A stretch of DNA of 64,000 nt from Flavobacterium aquicola (GTDB lineage: Bacteria; Bacteroidota; Bacteroidia; Flavobacteriales; Flavobacteriaceae), in assembly GCF_003385115.1 (NCBI RefSeq), contig NZ_QUNI01000001.1, positions 186,001-250,000 on the forward strand, written 5' to 3'. Both the position numbers and the translations under genes were made by a program. Below, piece by piece: positions 9,946 through 19,836 of the stretch; position 1 is the first letter of the stretch, and every line of letters starts with the position of its first letter. Under the pieces are notes generated by a model. It saw only the letters and a program-made list of their open reading frames with translations. It did no database searches and was not told the origin of the DNA.

Positions 9946-10340
9946 AAGCAAATTTAAACTTTTTTTTCCTAGAAAAAATACCTCCAAACTTGTATTATAA
10001 CTGCTAGTCTGCAGTATAGAAAACTTGCTTCTGACCTCGAATTTGCAGACATTTTTTATAAAGAAATATAAAAAATAATCTACAGCAATATTTCCAAAAT
10101 TCATTTTAGTATTCCGAATATAAATATGTTCAAAAAAAGTCCAGCGTTATAAATTCTATTCTGTTTTTTTATTAAATTTTGAACTATATTCGCCAAAAAA
10201 AGAAAAGGTATCACAAGCAAATAAGACTTTACTATTAAATTTTTATTTGCAAGCCAACCCGCCTTCTGTAACACTTGAGATGGGTTTTTTATTAAGGATT
10301 TCAGTTTCAAATCAAAAAAATAATTTTAAAAAAGCCCCCA
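9946..10340. other. Intergenic region upstream of the kinase and the 10341 gene
   Basis: Divergent intergenic space of about 395 bases. Very A/T rich. Short reading frames exist on the minus strand but look like chance. A TAAATTTG box lies only a few bases before the kinase ATG. No convincing gene. Confidence 0.4.
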
Positions 10341-11213
10341 ATGATTTTTTTTAAAAAAACTCTTTTAGTTTTAAGTTTTCTGCTCTTTATCAATGCTGTA
10401 TCAGCACAGTCTGCTGATTTCTCAATCCGAACAAATCCTCTGCTTGAATTGGGTGTAAACGCCCAGCTGCTGCGATTGAAAGGATCTGTAAAAGAAATGC
10501 AGGAACATAAATTCACAACGGATATTCAAGGCCGTACAACAAACGATTCAGCATCTGTAAGTAATCAATATAGATTTGACCAGAATGGCTTAATTAAAGA
10601 AATAGAGGAAACATTTAAAAATTCATTAACAAAAAAGAGTTTCTTCAGTTACACTAACAAAGGTTTTGTATCGCATATCGATATTGAGACAACTATTTTA
10701 ACAAACGAAACAGATACAACTGGAAACGCCCAAGAAAAAGATCCGATATTTTCTGCGGTGGATTATAAATATGTTCAAAAGAAAAATATTCTGTTTAAAG
10801 GAGAAGATTTACTCGAAGGGATGCCTAAAAAAGTAACTGCCAGAAAGGAATATTTTTATCATTTTAATGATTATAATCAAATTTTTCAGATCGATTACCA
10901 AACTACCGATTTGGTAAGCCAATACAATTATGACTCTAACGGACTGATAAAAGAATCATTAACTTCAAAATCGGGAGTTGCAGCTTACAAAACAATTTAC
11001 AAGTATGACCGCAACAACAGAGTCATTAACATGATAACTATCAATTCAGGCAATACAACTAAGTTTCCAAATCAAGAAACAGTTATCACTTATAAACTTG
11101 ATTCTAATGGAAATGCAATTGAGAAAAAAATAAAAAATTATCAGTATTCTCCAAAAGGAACCAAAGAATTTATGGAAGGCTATTTATATCTGTACAATTA
11201 CACTTATTTGTAG
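10341..11213 (+). CDS. Secreted protein with YD-like repeats, function unknown
   Basis: 290 residues. Clear signal peptide (FFKKTLLVLSFLLFINAVSAQ-SAD). The body has loosely repeated units of the form YxxDxNGLIKE, YKYDRNNRVI, YKLDSNGNAIEK, resembling Rhs/YD-type tandem beta-hairpins seen in many Bacteroidota periplasmic or surface proteins. No toxin domain or known catalytic motif. Followed by an unrelated small secreted protein at 11330; possibly one unit. Confidence 0.65.
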   Translation: MIFFKKTLLVLSFLLFINAVSAQSADFSIRTNPLLELGVNAQLLRLKGSVKEMQEHKFTTDIQGRTTNDSASVSNQYRFDQNGLIKEIEETFKNSLTKKSFFSYTNKGFVSHIDIETTILTNETDTTGNAQEKDPIFSAVDYKYVQKKNILFKGEDLLEGMPKKVTARKEYFYHFNDYNQIFQIDYQTTDLVSQYNYDSNGLIKESLTSKSGVAAYKTIYKYDRNNRVINMITINSGNTTKFPNQETVITYKLDSNGNAIEKKIKNYQYSPKGTKEFMEGYLYLYNYTYL

Positions 11214-11329
11214 TTTTTAATTCCAAATTCTGTTTTATCTTAGCTTACAATTCAACAATAAATACATAACCACAATTAAAAAGTAATTCCCATTGCTCTT
11301 TAATTTTTTTCTAAAATTAACCTACATCC

Positions 11330-11773
11330 ATGAAAAACTTTACCTTACTGCTTACTGCACTTGTATTGAGTGCGGCACATTCTTTTGCCCAAATCAAAGT
11401 GACAAAGATTAAAAGTGACAAAAAAGATCACTATATCGCAACGGTTATCGGCTACCCAATTACAGGTTTATACACTTATGTAAATCAATTAGCGCCTACA
11501 ACAATTCTTAATGAAGATGGAACCGGAATTATGCAAAATGAAGATCTAACTAAAGAGAATATTATTTGGGGAATAGAATGTTCCGAATCTGGAATTCCTA
11601 TTTTCAAAGAAGGTTTTAATAGTGCTTCTTATTCTTTTTGGTATAAAAAAAGCAGTACTTCAAATTCTAAAGCTGCAGACGAAAACCAATGGTCTTCCCA
11701 GTCATTTTCTATTCATTATGACAAAAAGAAAATATACATTTCGGGTGAACGGGTAAAAGAATATGTAGAATAA
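11330..11773 (+). CDS. Small secreted protein, unknown
   Basis: 147 residues with a signal peptide cut after AHSFAQ. The mature part (about 127 residues) has alternating beta-like segments (HYIATVIGYPITGLYTY) and no known motif. It lies 116 bases after the YD-repeat gene on the same strand. Function unknown. Confidence 0.6.
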   Translation: MKNFTLLLTALVLSAAHSFAQIKVTKIKSDKKDHYIATVIGYPITGLYTYVNQLAPTTILNEDGTGIMQNEDLTKENIIWGIECSESGIPIFKEGFNSASYSFWYKKSSTSNSKAADENQWSSQSFSIHYDKKKIYISGERVKEYVE

Positions 11774-11911
11774 CAGCCGAAGAAGAAAACACTGTAAAAC
11801 CTTGAAACACTTCTGTTTTATAATTATTCAGCAAAATAATTAAAGCCGTTTTGTTCTATTTATTAATCTAATTCATTCAAATCTGCTAATTTCAAGAAAA
11901 CGATTTCGCTG

Positions 11912-11940
11912 ATTACCAATATTGTAATCATATTGGTAAT
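11912..11940. promoter_or_regulatory. Perfect 11-bp inverted repeat upstream of the acyl-CoA synthetase
   Basis: ATTACCAATAT, 7-base spacer, ATATTGGTAAT. It ends 71 bases before the start of the acyl-CoA synthetase gene, with no T-run, so an operator is more likely than a terminator. The regulator is not known. Confidence 0.5.
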
Positions 11941-12011
11941 AATAAATCTTTCGAAAGTAAAAATTATTATTAATTTTTATTTAATTTGCGATAGAATTTA
12001 ATAATCTCATA

Positions 12012-13793
12012 ATGATAACCATCAATCGTCTTTTTGATTTTCCATACTATCAGCTAGAAAATTATAATAAACCAGATGCTTTAGTAACAAAGCAAAATGG
12101 GGTTTGGACAGCAACTTCAACTCAAGAATATATTGATAAAGCCAATGCAGTTTCTAGAGCATTGCTGAGAATGGGTGTGCAGAAAAATGATAAAATAGCC
12201 ATCATCTCCAGTAACAACAGAACCGAATGGCATATTATGGATGTTGGTATTTTACAAACTGGTGCGCAGAATGTTCCTGTTTACCCAACCATTACCGAAG
12301 ATGATTATGAGTATATCCTAAATCATTCGGAGGCCATATATGTATTCGTCTCGGATGCAGAATTAGTAAATAAAATCAACAGCATAAAAGCGAAAGTTCC
12401 TTCTCTGAAAGATGTATTTTCTTTTAATGAAGTTGACGGATGCAAAAACTGGAATGAATTATTGGAACTTGGTAAAGACACAAGCAATCAGGATGCTGTC
12501 GAAGATCGAAAAAACAGTGTAAATCCAGAAGATTTAGCCACCATCATATATACATCAGGAACAACCGGAAGACCGAAAGGTGTCATGCTTTCGCATAAAA
12601 ATATTGTTTCGAATGTTTTGGACAGTGCCGACAGAATTCCTTTTAATGCAGGTGTTAGCCGTGCTTTGAGTTTCCTGCCTATCTGCCATATTTATGAGCG
12701 AATGGTGACTTACATTTATCAATTTTACGGCTGTTCTATTTATTTTGGAGAATCAATCGAAAAAATATCTGATAATATCAAAGAAGTAAGACCATCAGTA
12801 ATGACTGGTGTGCCAAGGCTTATTGAAAAAGTTTACGAAAAAATTATTGGCAAAGGAACTGAACTTACAGGAATCAAAAAGAAACTTTTCTTTTGGGCTG
12901 TTGGTGTCGGCTTAAAATACGAACCTTACGGCGTTAACGGTTTTTGGTATGAACTGCAGTTAAAACTAGCCCGTAAATTAATTTTCAGTAAATGGAAAAC
13001 GGGTTTAGGAGGTAATTTAGATTTAATTGTAAATGGAAGTGCTGCACTCCAGCCAAGATTAGCGAGAGTTTTTGCCGCTGCAGAAATATACATTATGGAA
13101 GGCTACGGATTATCTGAAACTTCACCTGTGATTTCTGTAAATGATTTTAGAAACAAAGGTTTTAAAATAGGAACTGCCGGTAAAATCATTAATAATGTAG
13201 AGATAAAAATTGCCGAAGACGGCGAAATTCTCTGTAAAGGCCCTAATGTTATGATGGGGTATTTTAAAGATCCTGAAAAAACTGCCGAAGCTATAATTGA
13301 TGGTTATTTCCATACGGGAGATATCGGGAATGTGGATAAAGACGGATTTTTATCAATTACCGACAGAAAAAAAGAAATGTTCAAAACATCGGGAGGAAAA
13401 TATATTGCTCCGCAGCTTATTGAAAACACTATGAAACAATCCCGTTTTATAGAACAGATAATGGTAATTGGGGATGGCGAAAAAATGCCTGGCGCATTCA
13501 TTCAGCCGAGTTTTGAATTCGTTAAAGAATGGGCTAAGTTACACGGAATTGATGCTGGAAAAACCAATGAGGAAATCATTTCTAATCCAAAGGTAATTGA
13601 CCGAATCAAAGAAGAAGTAGATCATTTAAACACCAAATTCGGAAATTGGGAACAAATCAAACGTTTCGAATTAACACCGGATGTATGGTCTATAAACGGC
13701 GGACACCTCACTCCTACTTTAAAACTGAAACGAAAGATCATTAAAGAAATTTACAAAGATCTTTATGCTAAAATATACGGTAACAATAATTAA
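12012..13793 (+). CDS. Long-chain acyl-CoA synthetase (AMP-forming)
   Basis: 593 residues, ANL superfamily. AMP-binding P-loop TIIYTSGTTGRPKGVMLSH (about 177-195), A5-type motif YGLSETSP, GYFKDPEKTAEAI, the hinge YFHTGDIGNVDKDGFLSITDRKKEMFKTSGGKYIAP and a C-terminal Lys region. It activates fatty acids to acyl-CoA with ATP, feeding lipid synthesis or the beta-oxidation operon at 38-44 kb. It is the short FadD-like form common in Bacteroidota (about 590 residues). It has its own terminator. Substrate chain length is inferred from the family only. Confidence 0.92.
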   Translation: MITINRLFDFPYYQLENYNKPDALVTKQNGVWTATSTQEYIDKANAVSRALLRMGVQKNDKIAIISSNNRTEWHIMDVGILQTGAQNVPVYPTITEDDYEYILNHSEAIYVFVSDAELVNKINSIKAKVPSLKDVFSFNEVDGCKNWNELLELGKDTSNQDAVEDRKNSVNPEDLATIIYTSGTTGRPKGVMLSHKNIVSNVLDSADRIPFNAGVSRALSFLPICHIYERMVTYIYQFYGCSIYFGESIEKISDNIKEVRPSVMTGVPRLIEKVYEKIIGKGTELTGIKKKLFFWAVGVGLKYEPYGVNGFWYELQLKLARKLIFSKWKTGLGGNLDLIVNGSAALQPRLARVFAAAEIYIMEGYGLSETSPVISVNDFRNKGFKIGTAGKIINNVEIKIAEDGEILCKGPNVMMGYFKDPEKTAEAIIDGYFHTGDIGNVDKDGFLSITDRKKEMFKTSGGKYIAPQLIENTMKQSRFIEQIMVIGDGEKMPGAFIQPSFEFVKEWAKLHGIDAGKTNEEIISNPKVIDRIKEEVDHLNTKFGNWEQIKRFELTPDVWSINGGHLTPTLKLKRKIIKEIYKDLYAKIYGNNN

Positions 13794-13798
13794 ATCAA

Positions 13799-13834
13799 AA
13801 CCGCTCTAATTATAAACATTAGAGCGGTTTTTTT
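13799..13834 (+). terminator. Terminator after acyl-CoA synthetase
   Basis: AACCGCTCTAAT and ATTAGAGCGGTT form a perfect 12-bp stem with a 7-base loop, followed by a T-run. Confidence 0.9.
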
Positions 13835-13873
13835 ATTTGAAAAGTAAGCAAAATTATCTCATCCTTAATCCGT

Positions 13874-14929
13874 CTATTTTACCAAAACAGCATTTATTTT
13901 ATCGTTAGTAAATTTATATTTTTCAGTAAAATTTAAATTATCGAGTCCTGACTCAAAAACCTTGTGTTCCGAATTAATATCATTGCCGTCCAATCCAAAT
14001 GATGCTATATAAATTTTATTATCAGCAATATTAATATTCAATGAATTATAGCCGCTAATTTCTTTGATAAGATTACCATTCTTCCATACTTTACCTATAA
14101 AAGTATACACGCGTGTGTTGATATCAGTGCCGCATACATAAACATCTGAACCATTAACGAATAAAGCATTAGCCTGTGAATAATTCTCCACATCTGACAG
14201 CGCAGTGCCAATAGTATTTTTCCAAAGCATGGCAGTCGATTTTGTCGAATTTCTTATATTTCCTGATGCAAAAACTCCCTTGTCATCTACATAAATATCT
14301 GTGGCAATACTCTCAAAATCATCGTCACCAGAATATAAAATAGTTTCTTCTTTACCAATTTTCCAGATTATTGCTGTTTTTTTGCCATCAATCTCTTTAT
14401 AACCTGCAGCATAGACATCATTATTATAAAGACAAATAGCATTCACTTCTGAAATTTCATCACTCAAATGGATAGCTTGTCCATTTTTCCAGACAGTTGC
14501 AATTGAAGTATTCAGCGATCCTTTATATTCGTTTCCAGCAATGTATACATTTCCTTCACTTACAGCTAAATCTCGTGCTTCGACACGATACTTCCCATCA
14601 GTTAAGCTTTCAGCTGCATTATTTTTCCATAATTTAAGTACATCATTGCCATTACTCAAAGACTGGGTTCCAGCAACGTATATATCATTATTATAGATGG
14701 CAACAGCATTAGCTTCAGATAATCCTTCATTGGATAATACCGTAGGAACACCATCCACCCAAATAGCTGCAAGCCATGAATAATTATTCTCACTGTTACG
14801 GTCATATTTACTGCCTACTACATAATATTTTCCGCTGTTAGTTTCTTCTTCTTTTTTTGTTTCTGATGTATCATCGGAACAGGAAACCATTAATTGTGTC
14901 ATGGCTATTACTAATAATAATTTTTTCAT
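13874..14929 (-). CDS. Propeller-like repeat lipoprotein
   Basis: 351 residues. Signal and lipobox MTQLMVSC-SDDTSE. The mature protein is made of about seven repeats of roughly 45 residues with pattern IYVAGxx...xxxATVWKNGxxxxLS(D), consistent with a beta-propeller of Kelch/WD-like geometry on the cell surface. No catalytic motif. It is transcribed towards the acyl-CoA synthetase terminator and has no partner genes. Function unknown. Confidence 0.7.
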   Translation of the reverse strand: MKKLLLVIAMTQLMVSCSDDTSETKKEEETNSGKYYVVGSKYDRNSENNYSWLAAIWVDGVPTVLSNEGLSEANAVAIYNNDIYVAGTQSLSNGNDVLKLWKNNAAESLTDGKYRVEARDLAVSEGNVYIAGNEYKGSLNTSIATVWKNGQAIHLSDEISEVNAICLYNNDVYAAGYKEIDGKKTAIIWKIGKEETILYSGDDDFESIATDIYVDDKGVFASGNIRNSTKSTAMLWKNTIGTALSDVENYSQANALFVNGSDVYVCGTDINTRVYTFIGKVWKNGNLIKEISGYNSLNINIADNKIYIASFGLDGNDINSEHKVFESGLDNLNFTEKYKFTNDKINAVLVK

Positions 14930-15327
14930 CTTTTATAAATTGATTTGTAAATAAAGCAAACACAATATTACAACTTTTTCCTACTATTAAAATCACTATT
15001 TATAATGATTTATGGACTTAAATTACTACCGCAAAAGAATCTAATTCTTGAACAGTAAATGACGAATTATAAAAAACACATACTGCAATAAACATAAAAC
15101 CACGACTAGTGAGCCGTGATTCCTGATTTTGTATTCATACATTACTCATACACTATCTATGCCTTTGCTATGCTTTATCTATGGGTTTGTCTTGTCTTAT
15201 TTTTTTAAGTAAAATCAGTAATAAAATTTTAAAAACTTTTGGTCATTTTCAGAAAATACTTATCTTTCTGAAATCAAAATTTAATTTGTTTTTTGAACAA
15301 TATATAGCATCAAATCTATCATTCAAC
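14930..15327. other. Intergenic region between divergent genes
   Basis: About 400 bases. Contains a weak hairpin (CACG...CGTG near 15100-15117) and A/T-rich sequence. An upstream in-frame ATG at 15181 exists for the next gene but codes for low-complexity, unlikely protein. No gene or RNA recognised. Confidence 0.4.
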
Positions 15328-18300
15328 ATGAAAAAGCACTTAAAATACATTGACGGCACTTCTGATAAATTCTGGCAGATTGAAGTTTCTGAAATTAATT
15401 ATACCGTAACTTATGGTAAAAATGGAACTTCAGGCACTTCGCAGACTAAAACCTTTAATAGTACTGAAGAATGTTTGAAAGCTGCAGAAAAGATTTTGGC
15501 AGAAAAAACAAAAAAAGGGTATTCAGAAAGCGGTGAAGTAATTGTTACAGAAAAAATAGATCCGAAGACAGGTAAAATTTCCAATATCAATGAAATTTTA
15601 AATGAATATGATGCTTTACTACAACAGAGAAAAACAGAATTACTTTTACCTTTTTTGATAAAAAACTCAAAAGGAAATTTAGATTCACTTCGAAAGCATA
15701 TCAAAAAAAACAAGCGTTATTGGATGACTTATATCGATCTGTCATTAGAACCTGGTTATAAAAAAACAACCAAGAATAATTGGGATTGGGGAATCCGAGG
15801 TGGTGAAAAAATCAAAGAAATTATTACGTTAAGTGCCATTGCAATATTTGATAAAACTGATATTTTATCTTTTGACGAAGCTTTAAATTTTCTTGAAAGA
15901 GCAAAAAACAATCCTCAAATTTTAGAAATCTTACTTTGGGCAAAACCCAATTGGATTGAATTTTACCTTCTGGATCGATTTAGAAAATCGGATTGGCTCA
16001 ATTTTGATTATCAATCTTTGCGCTTTCTTGAAGAAAATAATTTTGTCAATTTTAATCCGGAATTATCTGCATTGTGTCTGTCCCGATTCAATAGCTGGTC
16101 AGGTACTATTAAACCTCGTGAATTCATCGATTCTCTGTCGAAAGATAAAATCGCTTATGAAAGAGACATTCCTCAATTATACAATTACGAAACCAATATT
16201 CAGAATAGCACTTTTAGAGAAAATAAAAATGCAAGCTATAGAGAACACAATACTTGGTCTATTGCATTTCAGCTGTTAATATCTGAAAACAAATTAGATA
16301 AAAAGACTTTTCTAGAAAATGCCATTCTTATACAGACCAAAGAGTGGAATAATAATCTGAAACTGCTATTCAGAAAAAACATAGAAGAATTACAGCCTTC
16401 AGCTGATGAATTAATAGCTTTTCAAGAAAATATTTTCACCTTTTTCCATAATTCGAACCCAACAATTACCAATTACGGATCGGAATTAATTAAGAAAATA
16501 TACGATCATCCAAAGTTTAAAACAAAATCTTATTTTGAATGGCTTGAAGCATTAATGATGCGAAGTGACTGCAAAGCTGCGATAAAAAACAGCATCATGG
16601 TTTTGGAAAAATTAAGCAAAAATAATTCAAAACTTAACAAACCAATTGCTGTTTTACTGGCTGATATCTATGTGATTTCCGATTTGAGTCTTCAGGAAAA
16701 AGTAACAAAATTAATTCTGAAAATCGGGAATGTCAAAGATGCTGTTTTGAGAGAAAAATTATCAGAGTATGCTTCGTATATGCAGGGAAGCGTCAAATCC
16801 AGTCTGAGTAATTTTCTGGATGAGGATGTATTAATTGTAAATGAATCATCATTAAAAAGCTATGAATTCAATCCGGAAAAAGTAAACTTTTTAGTTGAAC
16901 CCGTTCAAATTCCAAAAGACTGGAACGAAATTTTATTCCTTTACGGACGATTTCTTTCATCAGAAGATGTGCTCGATTCTGAAATTTTATTGAATGTATT
17001 TATAGCTCAGAGAAATTTATTCCCAAGTGATTACGAGCAACAATTACAGCCCTATCTGAATCAGCTGCAAAAAAATTATACTGAAAGCGTTCTCAAAAAC
17101 TACACAAAAAATTTATTAATCAATAAAATTGCAAATAAAAACCTAGTCTATACACTAAACGATAAAGATTATATCACCCTAAAAACACTGCGGTCCATAA
17201 AGCCAATGATTGAAAAAGTGATGCAGAAGAACAAAGACAATTCGATTTTACCACTATTGTCATTTTCTACTCATAAACCGCATTGGATTGCTCCGAAAAT
17301 TTTACTCGAAAGAATTATTGCTTATCAAAAAGCAAATGAAAGCATCGACCCTGTTGATTTGAGTATTGCTATAAGCAGAATGCCACGCGAAAATGTAGAA
17401 GAAGCTCTTCCATTACTGGAAAAATTAGATACTGACATGAAACAATTATTGTCTTTTTGTCTGGGAGTTACCAAAGAAATAAGCATCAATTCGAGTTCAG
17501 TACTAACCAAATTATTTCAAAAAGCAGTCGGTTCAACTGCAAACACAGAAAAAATTGGATTATGGGCGGTGGCAGCAAGGACTTTTTATCCAACAGAAAC
17601 CTTTGCAGAATTTGAAAAAACATACTTGAACGGCATTCCTTTTGTAACTTCTCCATTTTTACCTAAAATGGAATTTAAAGAAAAATGGAATGAATGGAAG
17701 GACTATAATACCAAAGAAATGGTTCGATCTCCCTCGTGGACTGAACTTCGATTTGATCTATCCGAAGAAAAGACTATACCAGCTCATTTGCTTTACAGTT
17801 TAGACACCTTCATAAAAGTTGAAAAAAATGTGTGGTCAGGAAATTACAAACTGCATTCAGCTGAAAATGTCTATCACTGGAACAGCCTGATGCCACAGAA
17901 TAACGATCCTTTAGCCTGCCTGCTATTGGAAAAATGCTGTCATGTAACGGATGGAACAAATAACGAATTAAAAGGTTTTTTAACTATTGTCAATCGGTCT
18001 GGATTTCAGTTTTCGGATATTTCCTTACTCGTTTTTGCCTGCTGTTTCTTTCAGGAAAAGAAAGATATCCGTTTATTAGCCTCAGAAGTTTTGATAAATT
18101 TAGTCGAATACCAATCTATCGACATTCATTCATTTGCAGAAAAAAATGCTTTTTTAATTTCAAATAAATACGGAGTTTTACTCAGACTTGTAGAATCCAT
18201 AATTACTTTAAAAGACATATCACCATTACACAATTCAGCTTTATTTTTACTTTTAGACGGTATTTTCCAAAACTTGGAACTAAAAGAAAAACTGCCAGTG

Positions 18301-18441
18301 AATTTCAAAAAAATGGTCGAGAATTATGTTGATGTACTGTCAAAAACAAATCAAAAACCTACTGCCAAAACCAAAGCATTTTTTGAAAAACTAAAAGAGA
18401 ATACCGCTTTGAAAGCATTGGTTAAACAAATTTTAAATTAA
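15328..18441 (+). CDS. WGR-domain protein (MolR-like), large
   Basis: 1037 residues from the start at 15328 (MKKHLKYIDGTSDKFWQIEV); an upstream in-frame ATG (15181) adds 49 implausible residues. N-terminal WGR domain (about 1-75: KFWQIEV, YTVTYGKNGTSG, KTFNSTEECLKAAEK), which in other proteins binds nucleic acid ends or damaged DNA. The rest is mainly helical repeats (HEAT-like), with no nuclease or kinase motif. The gene is 5 bases from the SWIM-domain gene, so the two are an operon. WGR plus SWIM pairs recur in bacteria next to MoxR/VWA genes; their job is not established. Confidence 0.75.
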   Translation: MKKHLKYIDGTSDKFWQIEVSEINYTVTYGKNGTSGTSQTKTFNSTEECLKAAEKILAEKTKKGYSESGEVIVTEKIDPKTGKISNINEILNEYDALLQQRKTELLLPFLIKNSKGNLDSLRKHIKKNKRYWMTYIDLSLEPGYKKTTKNNWDWGIRGGEKIKEIITLSAIAIFDKTDILSFDEALNFLERAKNNPQILEILLWAKPNWIEFYLLDRFRKSDWLNFDYQSLRFLEENNFVNFNPELSALCLSRFNSWSGTIKPREFIDSLSKDKIAYERDIPQLYNYETNIQNSTFRENKNASYREHNTWSIAFQLLISENKLDKKTFLENAILIQTKEWNNNLKLLFRKNIEELQPSADELIAFQENIFTFFHNSNPTITNYGSELIKKIYDHPKFKTKSYFEWLEALMMRSDCKAAIKNSIMVLEKLSKNNSKLNKPIAVLLADIYVISDLSLQEKVTKLILKIGNVKDAVLREKLSEYASYMQGSVKSSLSNFLDEDVLIVNESSLKSYEFNPEKVNFLVEPVQIPKDWNEILFLYGRFLSSEDVLDSEILLNVFIAQRNLFPSDYEQQLQPYLNQLQKNYTESVLKNYTKNLLINKIANKNLVYTLNDKDYITLKTLRSIKPMIEKVMQKNKDNSILPLLSFSTHKPHWIAPKILLERIIAYQKANESIDPVDLSIAISRMPRENVEEALPLLEKLDTDMKQLLSFCLGVTKEISINSSSVLTKLFQKAVGSTANTEKIGLWAVAARTFYPTETFAEFEKTYLNGIPFVTSPFLPKMEFKEKWNEWKDYNTKEMVRSPSWTELRFDLSEEKTIPAHLLYSLDTFIKVEKNVWSGNYKLHSAENVYHWNSLMPQNNDPLACLLLEKCCHVTDGTNNELKGFLTIVNRSGFQFSDISLLVFACCFFQEKKDIRLLASEVLINLVEYQSIDIHSFAEKNAFLISNKYGVLLRLVESIITLKDISPLHNSALFLLLDGIFQNLELKEKLPVNFKKMVENYVDVLSKTNQKPTAKTKAFFEKLKENTALKALVKQILN

Positions 18442-18446
18442 TTGCA

Positions 18447-19775
18447 ATGAACGATTTACAATATAAATATCAAGGGATTTCAACCCTCAGCAAAGCCAAA
18501 GGAATTAACAGCTTGGTTATGGCACATCAAACCGAAATAGAAGAAGTAAATAACATTCCCTGCTTTTTTTGGGGAAGTTTGACCGATCCGTATGTCACTG
18601 CAAAATGCTGGAGCATCATCGCAAAAGTGGTCCGCTCCAGTTTTGGGCCAATTCCACCAAGTCTTCGTGACCCAATTGTTTCGGCTGGAGCTGAAAGACT
18701 TCGTTTTGAAGGTTTTTCTTCCTGCAATGGCGTTTATGTTCGATTGGATATGAAACCCGAGTCTATTGATGGCGAATTTATTGCCAACGGAACGACCAAT
18801 GTTGATTTTAATGACCCAATGCTCAATGCCCTGAATGCAATTCAGAAGAATGAAAAAGTAACACTTGCTGTTGGACATCAGGAAGTACAAGTGATTACCC
18901 CCAAAACCAAAGTAGTAGAAAAGAAAGTAACCTTGCCAATGCGCTGGATTAAAGGTTTAACAAGCGTTCAATTGTATCTTGCCGATATGGAAATGCAATT
19001 TGAACTGACAAAAATACAAACCATTCAATTGTTTCAAAGTTTACCAAAAGGAAATGTGAAAGGCGAATTTTACATAACCAAAAGAGCCGGTAAATTTATG
19101 TTTTCAACGCTTCAGACTCCGGATAGTGCCAGAATTGGAGGCATTCACAGATTGCGGTTATTAGAAGGTGTTTTGGCAATTGTAGATAAAATTTACGTTT
19201 ACGAATCATCAGATAAAGAAACCTGTGCTATAGTCTGTGAATTTGGAAAAATGCAATTACTCATGGCTTTTTCGCCAGATGCCTACAGAGGTTTTTCGGG
19301 GGAGGGAAAAGCATTAGAAAATATGTCTGAGAATGTTCCTGTCGAATGGGTTTACGGTTTGAACAGCCTGCTAAAATCGAATGAAACTTTTGATCCCACA
19401 ATGCTATCAATAGAAAACGACATCGACTTTGGAACCATGAAAAACCTTACCGCCAGCTTGTCTTCAATGGGATTATTAGGTTATGATGTAGCGGAGCGGA
19501 CTCATTTTTACAGACGACTGCCTTTTAAAACCGAACGAATTTTAAGTTTAAATCCCCGATTAAAAAATGCTAAAAAATTAATCGACAATGAAGACATTGA
19601 AATTGTAGTTCGAAAATCAAATTATATTGAGGCCAAAGTAAAAGGTTCCGGTGTGGTACACAAGGTCATTATAGATCATAATTCGCAAAGATGCACTTGT
19701 GACTGGTTTACGGCCTATCAGGGGAAACGCGGGATCTGCAAGCATATTCTGGGAGTGAAGATGATGGTTTCCTAA
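18447..19775 (+). CDS. SWIM zinc-finger protein
   Basis: 442 residues. The C-terminus carries a SWIM motif CTCDW...GICKH (C-x-C-x12-C-x-H, about residues 417-434), a nucleic-acid or protein binding zinc finger. The rest (PCFFWGSLTDPYVTAKCWSIIAKVVRSS; GIHRLRLLEGVLAIVDK) has no catalytic motif I recognise. It forms a two-gene unit with the WGR protein upstream and ends at a bidirectional terminator shared with the convergent RlaP-OLD-RlaP operon. Confidence 0.8.
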   Translation: MNDLQYKYQGISTLSKAKGINSLVMAHQTEIEEVNNIPCFFWGSLTDPYVTAKCWSIIAKVVRSSFGPIPPSLRDPIVSAGAERLRFEGFSSCNGVYVRLDMKPESIDGEFIANGTTNVDFNDPMLNALNAIQKNEKVTLAVGHQEVQVITPKTKVVEKKVTLPMRWIKGLTSVQLYLADMEMQFELTKIQTIQLFQSLPKGNVKGEFYITKRAGKFMFSTLQTPDSARIGGIHRLRLLEGVLAIVDKIYVYESSDKETCAIVCEFGKMQLLMAFSPDAYRGFSGEGKALENMSENVPVEWVYGLNSLLKSNETFDPTMLSIENDIDFGTMKNLTASLSSMGLLGYDVAERTHFYRRLPFKTERILSLNPRLKNAKKLIDNEDIEIVVRKSNYIEAKVKGSGVVHKVIIDHNSQRCTCDWFTAYQGKRGICKHILGVKMMVS

Positions 19776-19807
19776 GAGAATTCAGAAAATATAAACCAAT
19801 GAAAAAC

Positions 19808-19836
19808 GGCTGCCTTTTTAAGAGCAGCCATTTTTT
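19808..19836. terminator. Bidirectional terminator between convergent operons
   Basis: GGCTGC (19808-19813) pairs with GCAGCC (19824-19829); A-run on the left, T-run on the right. It lies between the SWIM gene (+) and the RlaP gene (-). Confidence 0.75.

Noticed and set aside
10101..10310. Small 69-residue minus-strand protein
   Set aside because: Low-complexity, A/T-driven, lies in the kinase upstream region; no start context or family.
15181..15327. N-terminal extension of the WGR protein
   Set aside because: 49 extra residues are low-complexity and the WGR domain starts right after the ATG at 15328.
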